From the NCBI GenBank assembly GCA_963762545.1, contig CAVXLC010000002.1:434001-498000 (forward strand): a DNA stretch of 64,000 nt. Direction: 5' to 3'. The DNA is from JABFSM01 sp963762545 (GTDB lineage: Bacteria > Gemmatimonadota > Gemmatimonadetes > Gemmatimonadales > GWC2-71-9). Shown in pieces: positions 47,971 through 56,049 of this stretch. Position numbers and translations under genes: made by a program. How positions within the stretch are numbered: position 1 is the first letter of the stretch; each line of letters starts with the position of its first letter. The notes under the pieces are model-generated. The model was not told the DNA's origin, did no database searches, and was given only the letters and a program-made list of their open reading frames with translations.

Positions 47971-48877
47971 CCTCCGGGGCTCCTCCGCCGGGGGAGTCTT
48001 CCTGCCGCTCGTTCTCTGTGGCGCGGTGCTGATCCTCATCGGCGGCTGCCGTCAGACCTCGCGGCACAAGATTCCCGACTCCGCTTCGACGCCCGGCGTC
48101 ATAGGTGGGGTGGGGTTTGCCGGTCCCGCAGCCGTGCTGCACGATCCGGACTTCGACCGCTATTACGTCTCCAATGCGGACCCGTCGTCCGGTGCCGCCG
48201 ACCACGGCGGATTCATCAGCCTGGTGTCTCCCGCCGGAGTCACCGTAGCCCTCAAATGGATCGACGGCGCCGCAACGGGCGTGAGCCTCAAGGCGCCGAA
48301 GGGTATGGCGGTGGCAGGACAGTTCCTCTACGTCGCCGACAACACCACGATCCGCCGCTTCGACCGCCGCACCGGAAGCCCCGGGGGGGAGATCCCGATC
48401 CCCGGTGCGGTGTCGCTGGACGATATGGAGTCCGCCGCCGACGGGACGCTGTACTTCACCGACAGCGGCGATTCGACCCGGGCGCAGGCGGTGTATCGGC
48501 TGTCGCAGGACGGCACGCTGGATACGCTGGCCCGGGGGCCGGAGCTGGGGCACCCGACCGGCATCGCCCTCTCCGGAGACAGCGTCTGGGTCGTGAATCG
48601 CGCGGGCGAGATGTACCGGGTGGCCGGCGGCCGGCGTCTCGACGTGGTACGATTGCCCAGCGCCGGCCTCGAGGGCCTGGTGGTGTTCGAGGGCGATGCC
48701 TTCGTCTCGAGCTCGGAAGGGCGTTCGGTGCTGCGGGGGAAGCTCGGTGGCCCGTTCACACCCTTCCAGAGCGACCTGGACGCACCGGGGGACCTCGGTC
48801 ACGATATCTGGCGCAACCGTATCCTGGTTCCCGAGTTCCGGCGCAACGAGCTGCGGATCGTTCGGCTGGCGTTCTAG
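47967..48877 (+). CDS. SMP-30/NHL-like beta-propeller lipoprotein, frameshifted at its start
   Basis: About 303 residues if intact. ATG 47967 overlaps the upstream TGA (ATGA) and encodes MTSGAPPPG; the run of five G at 47990-47994 then breaks the frame. With one more G it continues GVFLPLVLCGAVLILIGGC, a lipoprotein signal (lipobox IGGC). The rest is a six-bladed SMP-30/NHL-type propeller: AVLHDPDFDRYYVSNAD, APKGMAVAGQFLYVADN, HPTGIALSGDSVWVVN. Such folds include lactonases, but catalytic metal ligands cannot be assigned here, so a binding role is equally likely. Confidence 0.72.
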
Positions 48878-48882
48878 ATGGG

Positions 48883-49917
48883 CTACCGTTTTTCCCAGAT
48901 GACCACATAGCTTCCGCCTGCGCCCTGGGTACGGATGCCGCCGCCTCCCGGCATGATGCTCCGCGTGACGTTTCGGGCCCGCCCGGAGCACCAGGTGCCC
49001 AGGGTCATCGCGATGGACAGCGTGAGATCCTTGCAGACGTCGCTGCTGAACTCCACCAGCTCCACCTCATCGGCCCGCCAGGAGCAGAGCGAGGCCACCT
49101 CGAATTCGCGCAACACCGTCACGCCGTTCAGGATCAGCGTGGTCGTTGCGGTGGCGGCGCGCCCCACCTCCGCCTTGATGCGAGGGATGTCGCAGAGCCC
49201 CTCCGAGCCCATCCGCTCCAGGTCGGAGGCGGTCATCCTCTCCCGGGAGAGGCCGGCCGTCAGCCGCTTGCCCAAGTCCTCCACGGCCCCCTCCTCGTCC
49301 CGGGACGCCACGGTCGGCTCCCGGGTCAACAACACGCCCAGCTCGCGTCCCTGCCCGTGTTTGACCTCCACGGTAAATCGCCGCTCGGTGTATCCCGGGT
49401 AGGTGACCCGCACCATGTAGAGACCCCGGTCCGCCTCGGGAAAGGCAAAGCGTCCCATGCTGTCGGTGAGCGCTTCGCCCCCCATCGACCCGAGCACCTG
49501 CACCCGGGCGCCGACCGCGGCCTTGTATCCGGTATCTCCCACCGCGCCGTAGAGGCCGGTGCGCCGGCTCTCCACCACGAGGGGCGCCAGCAGGTACGGC
49601 GCGCTGACCATGAAGTATTCCATTTCGGTGGGCTCGGTCGCGAGGACCACGACCCGCGAATGGACCGGCGTGTAACCCACCAAACGGATCTGGATGGGAT
49701 ACTTGCCGGGCTTCAAGCCGTCGATACGGAATGCGCCGGAGGGGCTGGTGGTGGTCGTGCGGTCGCCCAGGAACACGTCCGCACCGGACAGGGGCTTGCC
49801 GGCGGTATCCCGAACGATTCCGGTCACCGATTGGACCGCGTCCTGTGCGGACCCCTGGGTCGCGGGGAGCAGGAGCCAGAGGGCGGCGAAGGTAGCTTGG
49901 AGCGGGCAACGGACCAT
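48883..49917 (-). CDS. Exported double CarboxypepD-reg-like protein with plug-like tail
   Basis: 344 residues from ATG 49917; signal peptide ends QGSAQ (about 25). Two CarboxypepD-reg-like beta domains: about 28-115 (SVTGIVRDTAGKPLSGADVF) and about 128-205 (TGYKAAVGARVQVLGS, RGLYMVRVTYPGYTERRFTV). The last 130 residues resemble a plug: MTASDLERMGSEGLCDIPRI, TLILNGVTVL, then VELVEFSSDVCKD and GGSYVVIWEKR at the end. No barrel follows. Cysteines in the tail are a feature shared with the gene at 19865. It is convergent with the propeller gene and divergent from the plug-like gene at 50056. Confidence 0.7.
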   Translation of the reverse strand: MVRCPLQATFAALWLLLPATQGSAQDAVQSVTGIVRDTAGKPLSGADVFLGDRTTTTSPSGAFRIDGLKPGKYPIQIRLVGYTPVHSRVVVLATEPTEMEYFMVSAPYLLAPLVVESRRTGLYGAVGDTGYKAAVGARVQVLGSMGGEALTDSMGRFAFPEADRGLYMVRVTYPGYTERRFTVEVKHGQGRELGVLLTREPTVASRDEEGAVEDLGKRLTAGLSRERMTASDLERMGSEGLCDIPRIKAEVGRAATATTTLILNGVTVLREFEVASLCSWRADEVELVEFSSDVCKDLTLSIAMTLGTWCSGRARNVTRSIMPGGGGIRTQGAGGSYVVIWEKR

Positions 49918-50055
49918 GAGCTTCCGGAACCGGGTGACGACCAGCCAATCTAGGAGCCGCGTTTCCCGGCCACCAGAGGTGTTGCCGCAGGGCGGTCGGA
50001 CCGTCCCCCTGATTGACCGGCAGCCATCGAGAGCTCGAGCACGGGAGACGACATC

Positions 50056-50475
50056 ATGCGGGTGGTCACACGCTGCTTGCTTGCGATTTCCCTGGCCACG
50101 GGTGGTGCCGTCGTGCTGCCAGGGGTCCTGGCGGCCCAGAAATCCAGGGATCCCAACGTCCTCACCCGGGCGGAGCTGCTCCAGTCCGCCCAGAAGTCCA
50201 AGGACCTCTACGATGCCGTCCGGAGCCTCCGGCCCAACTTCATCAACCCACTCACCACCAGGACCCAGGGCGCCCAGGCCTCGAGGGCCCTCCCCAGACC
50301 GGTCGTATACGTCGACGGCTCCCTCGCGGGTGAGCTGGACGTGCTCCACTCGATCATGGCCGAGAATGTGGAAGAGGTGCGTTTCAAGGGTCCCACGGAG
50401 GCGGCGATCGAATTGGGGCCGAACGCTCCGGGCGGAGCCATTCTGGTGACGTTGCACAAGGAGCCCCGGCCCTAG
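50056..50475 (+). CDS. Short exported protein resembling an isolated TonB plug end (b)
   Basis: 139 residues; signal peptide ends GVLAAQ (about 27). Paralogue of the gene at 47485: LTRAELLQSAQKSKDLYDAV, then SLRPNFINPLTTRT, VVYVDGSLAGELDVLHSIMA, ENVEEVRFKGPTEAAIELG, and PGGAILVTLHKEPRP. Here the plug-typical YVDG loop is retained. The polypeptide ends at the point where a barrel would start. It is divergent from the gene at 49917 (138 bp between) and convergent with DUF1501. Function unknown. Confidence 0.68.
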   Translation: MRVVTRCLLAISLATGGAVVLPGVLAAQKSRDPNVLTRAELLQSAQKSKDLYDAVRSLRPNFINPLTTRTQGAQASRALPRPVVYVDGSLAGELDVLHSIMAENVEEVRFKGPTEAAIELGPNAPGGAILVTLHKEPRP

Positions 50476-50542
50476 CGTACCCCGATGTCCGGTCGGCGAG
50501 CGGTGAGAGCCGGCCCGTTTCCTCCGCCGGCGTTCCGGGCCG

Positions 50543-51799
50543 TTACGCGCGAATGACGCCGGGAAACCGACTCTCGGCCGCGGCATATCCGGGAAAGACC
50601 GAGCTCAGGTCCCGGGCCCCCAGGTGGCGGGTGAGGATTTCGGCGAAGAGATCGCGGAAATCGGTGGTGACCGCCACGTCGCGTCCCTCGTATCGTTCCT
50701 CCTGCCCCAGGCCGGGCCAGCGACCGGTCACCCGCCTGCCATTGACCGTGCCGCCCAGCACCAGCATCGCCGTTCCGTGCCCGTGGTCGGTGCCGCCGGT
50801 GCCGTTTTCCTTGATGGTCCGTCCGAACTCGGACATGGTGAGTACGCACACCTCGCTCATCCGCTCGCCCAGGTCGGTGGCAAACGCCGCCAGGGACTGG
50901 CCCAATTCCGCCAGCCGGAGGGACAGCTGGCCCTGATCATTACCCTGGTTGACGTGCGTGTCCCACCCACTCACGTCCGCAAAGGCGATCTCGACTCCGA
51001 GGCCCGCCTTGATGAGCTGAGCGATCTGCGAGAGGCTCTGACCCAGACGGCCGCGGGGATACTCGGCCCCGTGCTCGGGAGCCTGGCCGGCCGGATTGGC
51101 GGCCTTGAGCATCCGGATTGCCTCGAAGCTCTCTTCCGCCGAGGTGGCCAGGAGACCGGTGGCCGCACCCTGATAGAGCGCCTCGAACGCCCGGGTGAGC
51201 TTGTCACCCGCGCCGCCCCGCGCGCCCACGCCGAAGGTGCGAAGGTCGTCGATGGCCAGCGCCGGGGCCGTGCCGGCCATGATCCGGGGAAGCTGGGGTC
51301 CGAACGCCACCGCGCGAAACGGCGTGTCGGTGTGCTCCCGGGCATTCTGGCAATAGCGGTTGGCCCAGCCGTCGGTGGTGGACTTCACCCCCGGGGTGCC
51401 GGACTCCATGTAGTCCTGGGCGTCGAAGTGCGAGCGGCTGCCATCGGGTGAGCCGACCGCGTGAATGGCGGCGAGGCTCCCGCCGTCCCACCACGGCTTG
51501 AGGGGCGCCAGCTGCGGGTGCAGGCCGAAGTGGCCGTCGAGGTCCACCACCGACGATTTCGGAATCGCGATCCGGGGCCGTTCCCGGTAGTACAGCGTGT
51601 CGCCGTGCGGGACGATCATGCTGAGGCCGTCGACCGCGCCGCGCTGGAACAGGCAGACCAGGGTTCTGCGGCTCCCCGGGGCCGTCGGTCTCCCGGGCGT
51701 CACCGCGTAGGCCGCCCGGCTCAGGAACAGTGGATCGAGTCCGAAGCTCACCAGCCCCAGGGCTCCCCCTCGAACGAATGTACGTCGCGTGATGGACAT
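50543..51799 (-). CDS. DUF1501 protein, Tat-exported
   Basis: 418 residues. A twin-arginine signal (ITRRTFVRGGALGLVSFGLD) predicts folded export by Tat. The body matches DUF1501: RTLVCLFQRGAVDGLSMIVP, the conserved HFDAQDYMESG, DVSGWDTHVNQG, and VLTMSEFGRTIKENGTGGTD with DHGHGTAM. DUF1501 belongs to the alkaline phosphatase/sulfatase superfamily and nearly always accompanies DUF1800; the substrate is unknown. It is 39 bp downstream of the DUF1800 gene in the same direction. Confidence 0.9.
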   Translation of the reverse strand: MSITRRTFVRGGALGLVSFGLDPLFLSRAAYAVTPGRPTAPGSRRTLVCLFQRGAVDGLSMIVPHGDTLYYRERPRIAIPKSSVVDLDGHFGLHPQLAPLKPWWDGGSLAAIHAVGSPDGSRSHFDAQDYMESGTPGVKSTTDGWANRYCQNAREHTDTPFRAVAFGPQLPRIMAGTAPALAIDDLRTFGVGARGGAGDKLTRAFEALYQGAATGLLATSAEESFEAIRMLKAANPAGQAPEHGAEYPRGRLGQSLSQIAQLIKAGLGVEIAFADVSGWDTHVNQGNDQGQLSLRLAELGQSLAAFATDLGERMSEVCVLTMSEFGRTIKENGTGGTDHGHGTAMLVLGGTVNGRRVTGRWPGLGQEERYEGRDVAVTTDFRDLFAEILTRHLGARDLSSVFPGYAAAESRFPGVIRA

Positions 51800-51838
51800 C
51801 CTGGCTCCGGTCTTCGAGTTTCCCGGCGTTCGCGCGTC

Positions 51839-53503
51839 CTACTGCCTCTGAAATTCCGGCCCGCCGATCGCCAGTCCCACCGCCAGCGCCCGCGCGTTGA
51901 CCGGATCGGACAGGTCGGCCAGCTGGTCGAGAATCACCCTGCGGGTCTCCCGCGACATTCGTCCGCCCAGGATCAGGCGGTCCACCGCGTCCACCAGGGC
52001 GGCGTGATCCTGAACCAGAGGCAGGACCGCGTCGAGGTTTGTGGTGACGCCGGGGAGCCGGTTGGCCGCGAGCGCCACGGCCAGGTTCATCCGGCTGAGC
52101 AGCGCGCCGCTGTTGACCCAGTCGTCCTGCCGTTCGGGATAGCCGTTGGGCGCGGTATGGAGATACAGCGGCTGGCCCAGCCGGGACACCGCCTGCGCCA
52201 GCCGCAGCGTGGAGTCGGGCACCGCCCCGACGGCGCGTACCGCGCTGGTGACGAACTCGAGCGGAGTCTTGATCTTGGAGCCGACGTTGCGCGCCGCCCA
52301 GAAATCGGGCGAGTGGAAGATGGCGCGGAGGACTTCCCGGATATCACCGTTGGAACGCTTCCAGGCGCGCACCGCATCATCGATGCAGCCATCCGGCGGA
52401 TCATCGCTCACGAACCGGGCGCATAGCTTGCCGCTGACGAAGTGCGCCGTGCTGGGGTGCTCCGCCAGCAGGGCCAGCAGGCGCTCGCCCTCGTCCTCGC
52501 CTCGGCCGGCCGGAAAGTCCACACCCAGGACCGTCTTCCGGCCGCGGTCGTGGGCCCATTCGTGAAAGGCGTATCCGCCCCCCTGCAAGGGGCGATCGAG
52601 GCTCCAGCCGGTCAACACCCGCGCCACATCGGTCACGTCGTGCTGGGTGTATCCGCCGTCCACGCCCAGCGTGTGGAGCTCCATCAGCTCCCGCGCGTAG
52701 TTCTCGTTGAGTCCGGTCGGCATGCGCTGCCGGAGCGCGTTGAGCAGCGAATCGGGCGGCCGCCGGCCCAAGCCGGACCGGCGGCCGAAGCCGAATCGGC
52801 CCAGGCGGCCGAGGCGCTCCAGGCGGTCCAGCTGGGGTGGCCGGGATCCCGCGGCGACACTCTGTGCGTTGTCGAGGTACACCAGCATCGCCGGACTCTT
52901 GGCCGTCGCCTCGAGGAGCCGCTCGAAGCCGCCGAGGGCGTTGGGGCGGATGGTCCGCTCGATGTAGTCGGGCAGATAGACCCGATCGAGATTCTTTCCG
53001 TAGAACACGTTGAAGTGGTTGGCCCAGAAGTCCGCCATCACTTCGGCCAGCTGATGCTCGGACTCGACCGCCCGCACCACGACGAGCTGCTGCAGCTCAC
53101 CGCCCAAGAGCCGCAGGGCGCGGGCGTCGGGATCCATCCGGCGCAACCGCTCCTGCGGTGTCATGGCGGCATCGCTGGCGGTATCCCGCTGTTCGGCTCG
53201 GCGCTCCTGACGGAGTCTGGTGTAGGTGCGCAGCAGGTCCTGGGGTGAGGCGCTGAGCACCGGGAACCGATCCTCGAGCGATGCCAGCGACGGATCGTCG
53301 ATTCGCTGCACGGCGAGCTGACGGTCGATCCAGGCCATCACGCCTTCGTGCGCGACGCGATCGACCAGGCCCGGGGTCGCGCCGTAGGCCAACCGGTTGA
53401 GGACATGGAGCGCGCTGTCGCGCGCGGTCATGGGGGCCTGCTGGGCGGTGAGCGGAGCCGCCACCAGGGTCGCGATCGCGACGGGCAGGTATCGGAAGGT
53501 CAT
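51839..53503 (-). CDS. DUF1800 protein, exported
   Basis: 554 residues. Signal peptide at about 1-21 (LPVAIATLVAAPLTAQQ). DUF1800 features include the N-terminal LHVLNRLAYGATPGLVDRV and VMAWIDRQL, the central EVMADFWANHFNVFYGKN, GLNENYARELMELHTLGVDG, and YTQHDVTDVARVLTGWSL. DUF1800 proteins are large exported proteins of unknown function, paired in operons with DUF1501, as here. A Gly/Arg-rich insertion at about 218-240 (RLERLGRLGRFGFGRRSGLG) is unusual. It diverges from the regulator operon; the gap holds the 17-bp palindrome at 53541. Confidence 0.9.
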   Translation of the reverse strand: MTFRYLPVAIATLVAAPLTAQQAPMTARDSALHVLNRLAYGATPGLVDRVAHEGVMAWIDRQLAVQRIDDPSLASLEDRFPVLSASPQDLLRTYTRLRQERRAEQRDTASDAAMTPQERLRRMDPDARALRLLGGELQQLVVVRAVESEHQLAEVMADFWANHFNVFYGKNLDRVYLPDYIERTIRPNALGGFERLLEATAKSPAMLVYLDNAQSVAAGSRPPQLDRLERLGRLGRFGFGRRSGLGRRPPDSLLNALRQRMPTGLNENYARELMELHTLGVDGGYTQHDVTDVARVLTGWSLDRPLQGGGYAFHEWAHDRGRKTVLGVDFPAGRGEDEGERLLALLAEHPSTAHFVSGKLCARFVSDDPPDGCIDDAVRAWKRSNGDIREVLRAIFHSPDFWAARNVGSKIKTPLEFVTSAVRAVGAVPDSTLRLAQAVSRLGQPLYLHTAPNGYPERQDDWVNSGALLSRMNLAVALAANRLPGVTTNLDAVLPLVQDHAALVDAVDRLILGGRMSRETRRVILDQLADLSDPVNARALAVGLAIGGPEFQRQ

Positions 53504-53540
53504 GGGCTGGATGACTCGGCGGCCGGGAAGCCGTTAACAG

Positions 53541-53557
53541 ACTTTACAATACAAAGT
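53541..53557. promoter_or_regulatory. Operator-like palindrome upstream of the winged-helix regulator operon
   Basis: ACTTTACAATACAAAGT is a near-perfect inverted repeat, ACTTT(AC)-N3-(AC)AAAGT, 38 bp before the ATG at 53596 and 37 bp before the divergent DUF1800 start. A near-identical, perfect copy lies at 54611. Autoregulation by the product of 54200-54586 is inferred. Confidence 0.6.
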
Positions 53558-53595
53558 ACTTGACACACGACGATGATACCCTTACCTTTGGATCG

Positions 53596-54210
53596 ATGCC
53601 TTCCGCCGGCCGCCCGGTTCGTGCCTCGCCCGACCCCATCCCGCTTCACCATCGGGCCCTGGAGGATCTTACCTTCATCCGCGACACGATGGAGCGGGCG
53701 GGAACCGTCACATCGGTGCCTGGATGGGGCGGGGTGGCCATGGGGGTCACAGCCCTCATCGCGAGCTGGATCGCCGCCCGGCAGGGCTCTGGCGCGGAAT
53801 GGCTGGCGGTCTGGTTGGCGGAGGCCGTCCTCGCCCTCGGCATCGGGGGTGTGGCCATGGTGCGCAAGGCGGACGCCACCCGAACCTCGCTCTTTTCCCG
53901 TCCCGGCCGGCTGTTCGTCCGCTCCTTTGCTCCGCCTATCCTGGCTGGTGCCGTACTGACTCCGGTGTTCTACCGGGCGGGGTTGGTCGGGTGGCTGCCC
54001 GGCCTGTGGATGCTGCTCTACGGGGCGGCCGTCACCGTCGCGGGCGCTACCTCCATCCGGGTGGTTCCGCTGCTCGGCGTCAGCTTCATGGCGCTGGGCT
54101 CCCTCGCCTTCCTGGTTCCGGTCTCGTGGGGCAATGTGCTCATGGCGGTGGGATTCGGCGGGCTCCAAGTGGGGTTCGGGCTCCTGATCGCGAGGAAGTA
54201 TGGCGGCTAA
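53596..54210 (+). CDS. Polytopic membrane protein in regulator operon
   Basis: 204 residues from ATG 53596; a TTG at 53560 in the same frame would add 12 residues but lies next to the operator. After a soluble helix (LHHRALEDLTFIRDTMERAG) come about six hydrophobic segments (GVAMGVTALIASWIAARQGS through GFGGLQVGFGLLIARKYGG). I cannot name a family with certainty; such membrane proteins commonly precede small winged-helix regulators in these genomes. It overlaps the regulator start by 11 bp, so the two are co-translated and may act together, perhaps as sensor and regulator. Confidence 0.68.
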   Translation: MPSAGRPVRASPDPIPLHHRALEDLTFIRDTMERAGTVTSVPGWGGVAMGVTALIASWIAARQGSGAEWLAVWLAEAVLALGIGGVAMVRKADATRTSLFSRPGRLFVRSFAPPILAGAVLTPVFYRAGLVGWLPGLWMLLYGAAVTVAGATSIRVVPLLGVSFMALGSLAFLVPVSWGNVLMAVGFGGLQVGFGLLIARKYGG

Positions 54211-54586
54211 GCGCTCTGCCGCCCGGGCCGAGGCTCCGGCGACACGCCCGGAGCGGCTGGCGGCGGTCTCCGGGGACGCGCCGCGCGCTTCTCTCGATCT
54301 CGACCGGCTCATTCACGAGCGGGTCCGGCTCGCCATCGTGAGCGCCCTGGCGGTCAATCCTTCGCTCACCTTCAACGAGCTCAAGCATCTGCTCGGCACA
54401 TCGGACGGGAACCTGAGCGTGCACGCCCGACGGCTCGAGGAGGCCGGCTATCTCGATTGTACCAAGTCGTTCGAAGGCCGAGTCCCCAAGACCGAATATC
54501 GTCTCACCCCGGTCGGGCGCGCTGCGCTCGAACGGTACCTGGCGCATATGGAAGGCCTTATCCGGTCCACCCGCGCGCAGAGCTAG
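54200..54586 (+). CDS. Winged-helix transcriptional regulator (HTH_34/ArsR-like)
   Basis: 128 residues, GAGGA just before the ATG. Residues about 32-120 form one winged-helix domain: LIHERVRLAIVSALAVNPSL, recognition region FNELKHLLGTSDGNLSVHAR, and wing RVPKTEYRLTPVGRAALERY. This matches the HTH_34 group, small dimeric regulators related to MarR/ArsR proteins. No effector domain or metal-binding cysteines are present. The operator-like palindromes at 53541 (before its operon) and 54611 (after its stop) are the natural candidate sites. Confidence 0.85.
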   Translation: MAAKRSAARAEAPATRPERLAAVSGDAPRASLDLDRLIHERVRLAIVSALAVNPSLTFNELKHLLGTSDGNLSVHARRLEEAGYLDCTKSFEGRVPKTEYRLTPVGRAALERYLAHMEGLIRSTRAQS

Positions 54587-54610
54587 CGGTCTCTCTTTTT
54601 TTGTGGAGTA

Positions 54611-54627
54611 ACTTTGTGATACAAAGT
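54611..54627. promoter_or_regulatory. Perfect operator-like palindrome over the uppS-like start codon
   Basis: ACTTTGTGATACAAAGT: a perfect ACTTTGT-N3-ACAAAGT inverted repeat, in which the GTG start of the next gene (54616-54618) is embedded. GGAG at 54605-54608 is the ribosome-binding site. A T-run precedes it at 54596-54603. Confidence 0.7.
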
Positions 54628-55356
54628 AATTCGCTGCACGCCGCCATCATCATGGACGGCAATGGACGCTGGGCCGAGCGACGCGGGCTCTCGAGAACCG
54701 CGGGGCACCGGGCCGGGGCGCGCGCCGTCGAAGCGCTGATCGAGGCCGCGCCCGACGCCGGTGTCGGAGTGCTGACGCTCTATGCTTTTTCCAGCGACAA
54801 CTGGAAGCGGCCCATGCCCGAAGTGGCCGCCCTCATGCGGCTCTTTCAGGGGCACCTGCGCGACCAGCGAGCCCGCGCCGTGTCCCAGGGTGTCGCGGTG
54901 GAAGTGATCGGCCGACGCGACCGGCTTCCGGCCGGGGTGCTCGCGGAGATCGGCAAGACCGAATCGGCGACCCGCGAGGGCCGGCGTCTCCGGGTTCGCC
55001 TCGCGGTGGACTACTCCGCCCGTGACGCGATCGTGCGCGCCGCGGCGCGCATGGTGGAGGCCCCCGGCGAGCCCACCCGGGAGCGGTTCGAGGCGCTGCT
55101 CGGCAGCGTGGACCACGCGGCTCCCGGTACGCCGCCGGTGGATCTGCTGGTGCGCACCGGGGCGGAGCAGCGCCTGTCCGACTTCATGCTGTGGGAGTGC
55201 GCCTACGCGGAGCTCTTCTTCCTGGATAGCATGTGGCCCGACTTCACCCCGGGAGACCTCGACCGGATCGTCACCGAATTCAAGGGACGGGAGCGCCGGT
55301 TCGGGGCGTTGCCGGAGCGCGGGCCGGTGCGGCGCCACCTCAGGCTTTCCCGCTGA
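54616..55356 (+). CDS. uppS: Isoprenyl transferase (undecaprenyl diphosphate synthase-like)
   Basis: 246 residues. The GTG at 54616 is chosen because GGAG precedes it by seven bases and the family start AAIIMDGNGRWAERRGL follows at once (catalytic Asp about 14). Other hallmarks: LYAFSSDNWKRPMPEV, RLRVRLAVDYSARDAI, and LLVRTGAEQRLSDFMLWECA with YAELFF. It condenses isopentenyl diphosphate into cis-polyprenyl diphosphate, the lipid carrier for cell-wall and glycan synthesis. The usual uppS neighbours (cdsA, dxr, frr) are absent, so this may be a second, regulated copy with a different chain length. Confidence 0.87.
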   Translation: MIQSNSLHAAIIMDGNGRWAERRGLSRTAGHRAGARAVEALIEAAPDAGVGVLTLYAFSSDNWKRPMPEVAALMRLFQGHLRDQRARAVSQGVAVEVIGRRDRLPAGVLAEIGKTESATREGRRLRVRLAVDYSARDAIVRAAARMVEAPGEPTRERFEALLGSVDHAAPGTPPVDLLVRTGAEQRLSDFMLWECAYAELFFLDSMWPDFTPGDLDRIVTEFKGRERRFGALPERGPVRRHLRLSR

Positions 55357-55370
55357 CCACGGAGGGTTCC

Positions 55371-55958
55371 ATGCTGCCACAGTTCCTCGGGATGTTACTG
55401 CTGCTCGGCACGGTCCTGTTCGTCGCGGTCGCGCTCAGCGTGGCGGTGTGGGGCCGTCTCGCCAGCAGGCCGGTCCTGGCGCGCCGCGCCCTGATCGCCG
55501 GATCGGGCATGCTCGGCGTGTACGGCCTGTTCTGGCTGCTGGGGCTGGTGCTGGCTTCACGCGTGGTGCTTCCGCCGGGCCAGGAGATCAGCTTCTGCGG
55601 CCTCGATTGCCACCTTCACGTCTCGGTGCAGCAGGTGCGGGACGGGCCCGATCTCGGCGTGACGGTGCACTTCGCGAGCAACGCGAAGCAGGCGCCCGAA
55701 TGGCCCGCCGAGCTGCGCTTTCGCCTTCGCGACGGCTCGGGACAGGAGTATGCCCCGCGCAACAGCGTTCCCGATACCGCGCTGCGCGCCGGGGCGTCGT
55801 GGGACTATGAGCTGCGCTTTCCCGCCGCGGCCAAGGCCGCCGGCTCGGTGCTCATCGTCACCTGGGATGGAGGAATCGACTATCTGGTTCCCGGAGCCGG
55901 GAATCCCCTGGTCCAGCGGCAGCGGCGCCTCGCGCTTCCCGCGCCCGCGGGGGCCTGA
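55371..55958 (+). CDS. Membrane-anchored protein with a Cys/His motif
   Basis: 195 residues from ATG 55371 (GGAGGG four bases upstream). Two hydrophobic helices (about 1-22 and 38-60) are followed by a beta-rich exported domain with the motif ISFCGLDCHLHVSV, then WDYELRFPAAAKAAGSVLIV and a C-terminal strand. The C-x3-C-H arrangement could bind a metal or form a disulfide. The fold looks like an Ig-type beta-sandwich. I do not recognise a family. It is 14 bp after uppS, so it is the last gene of that operon. Confidence 0.62.
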   Translation: MLPQFLGMLLLLGTVLFVAVALSVAVWGRLASRPVLARRALIAGSGMLGVYGLFWLLGLVLASRVVLPPGQEISFCGLDCHLHVSVQQVRDGPDLGVTVHFASNAKQAPEWPAELRFRLRDGSGQEYAPRNSVPDTALRAGASWDYELRFPAAAKAAGSVLIVTWDGGIDYLVPGAGNPLVQRQRRLALPAPAGA

Positions 55959-56049
55959 TGCCCGAGGAGCCCATGCGGCGCTCATTGCCGCCACGGTCCT
56001 CGGTTCGGCCATCGTCTATATGATCGGTGAGGACTTCGGCCCGCGCTGA

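Noticed and set aside
53560..53565. TTGACA as a -35 box for the regulator operon
   Set aside because: A -10 at standard spacing (53583-53588, TACCTT) is poor and would lie only 8 bases before the ATG, so the match is probably accidental.
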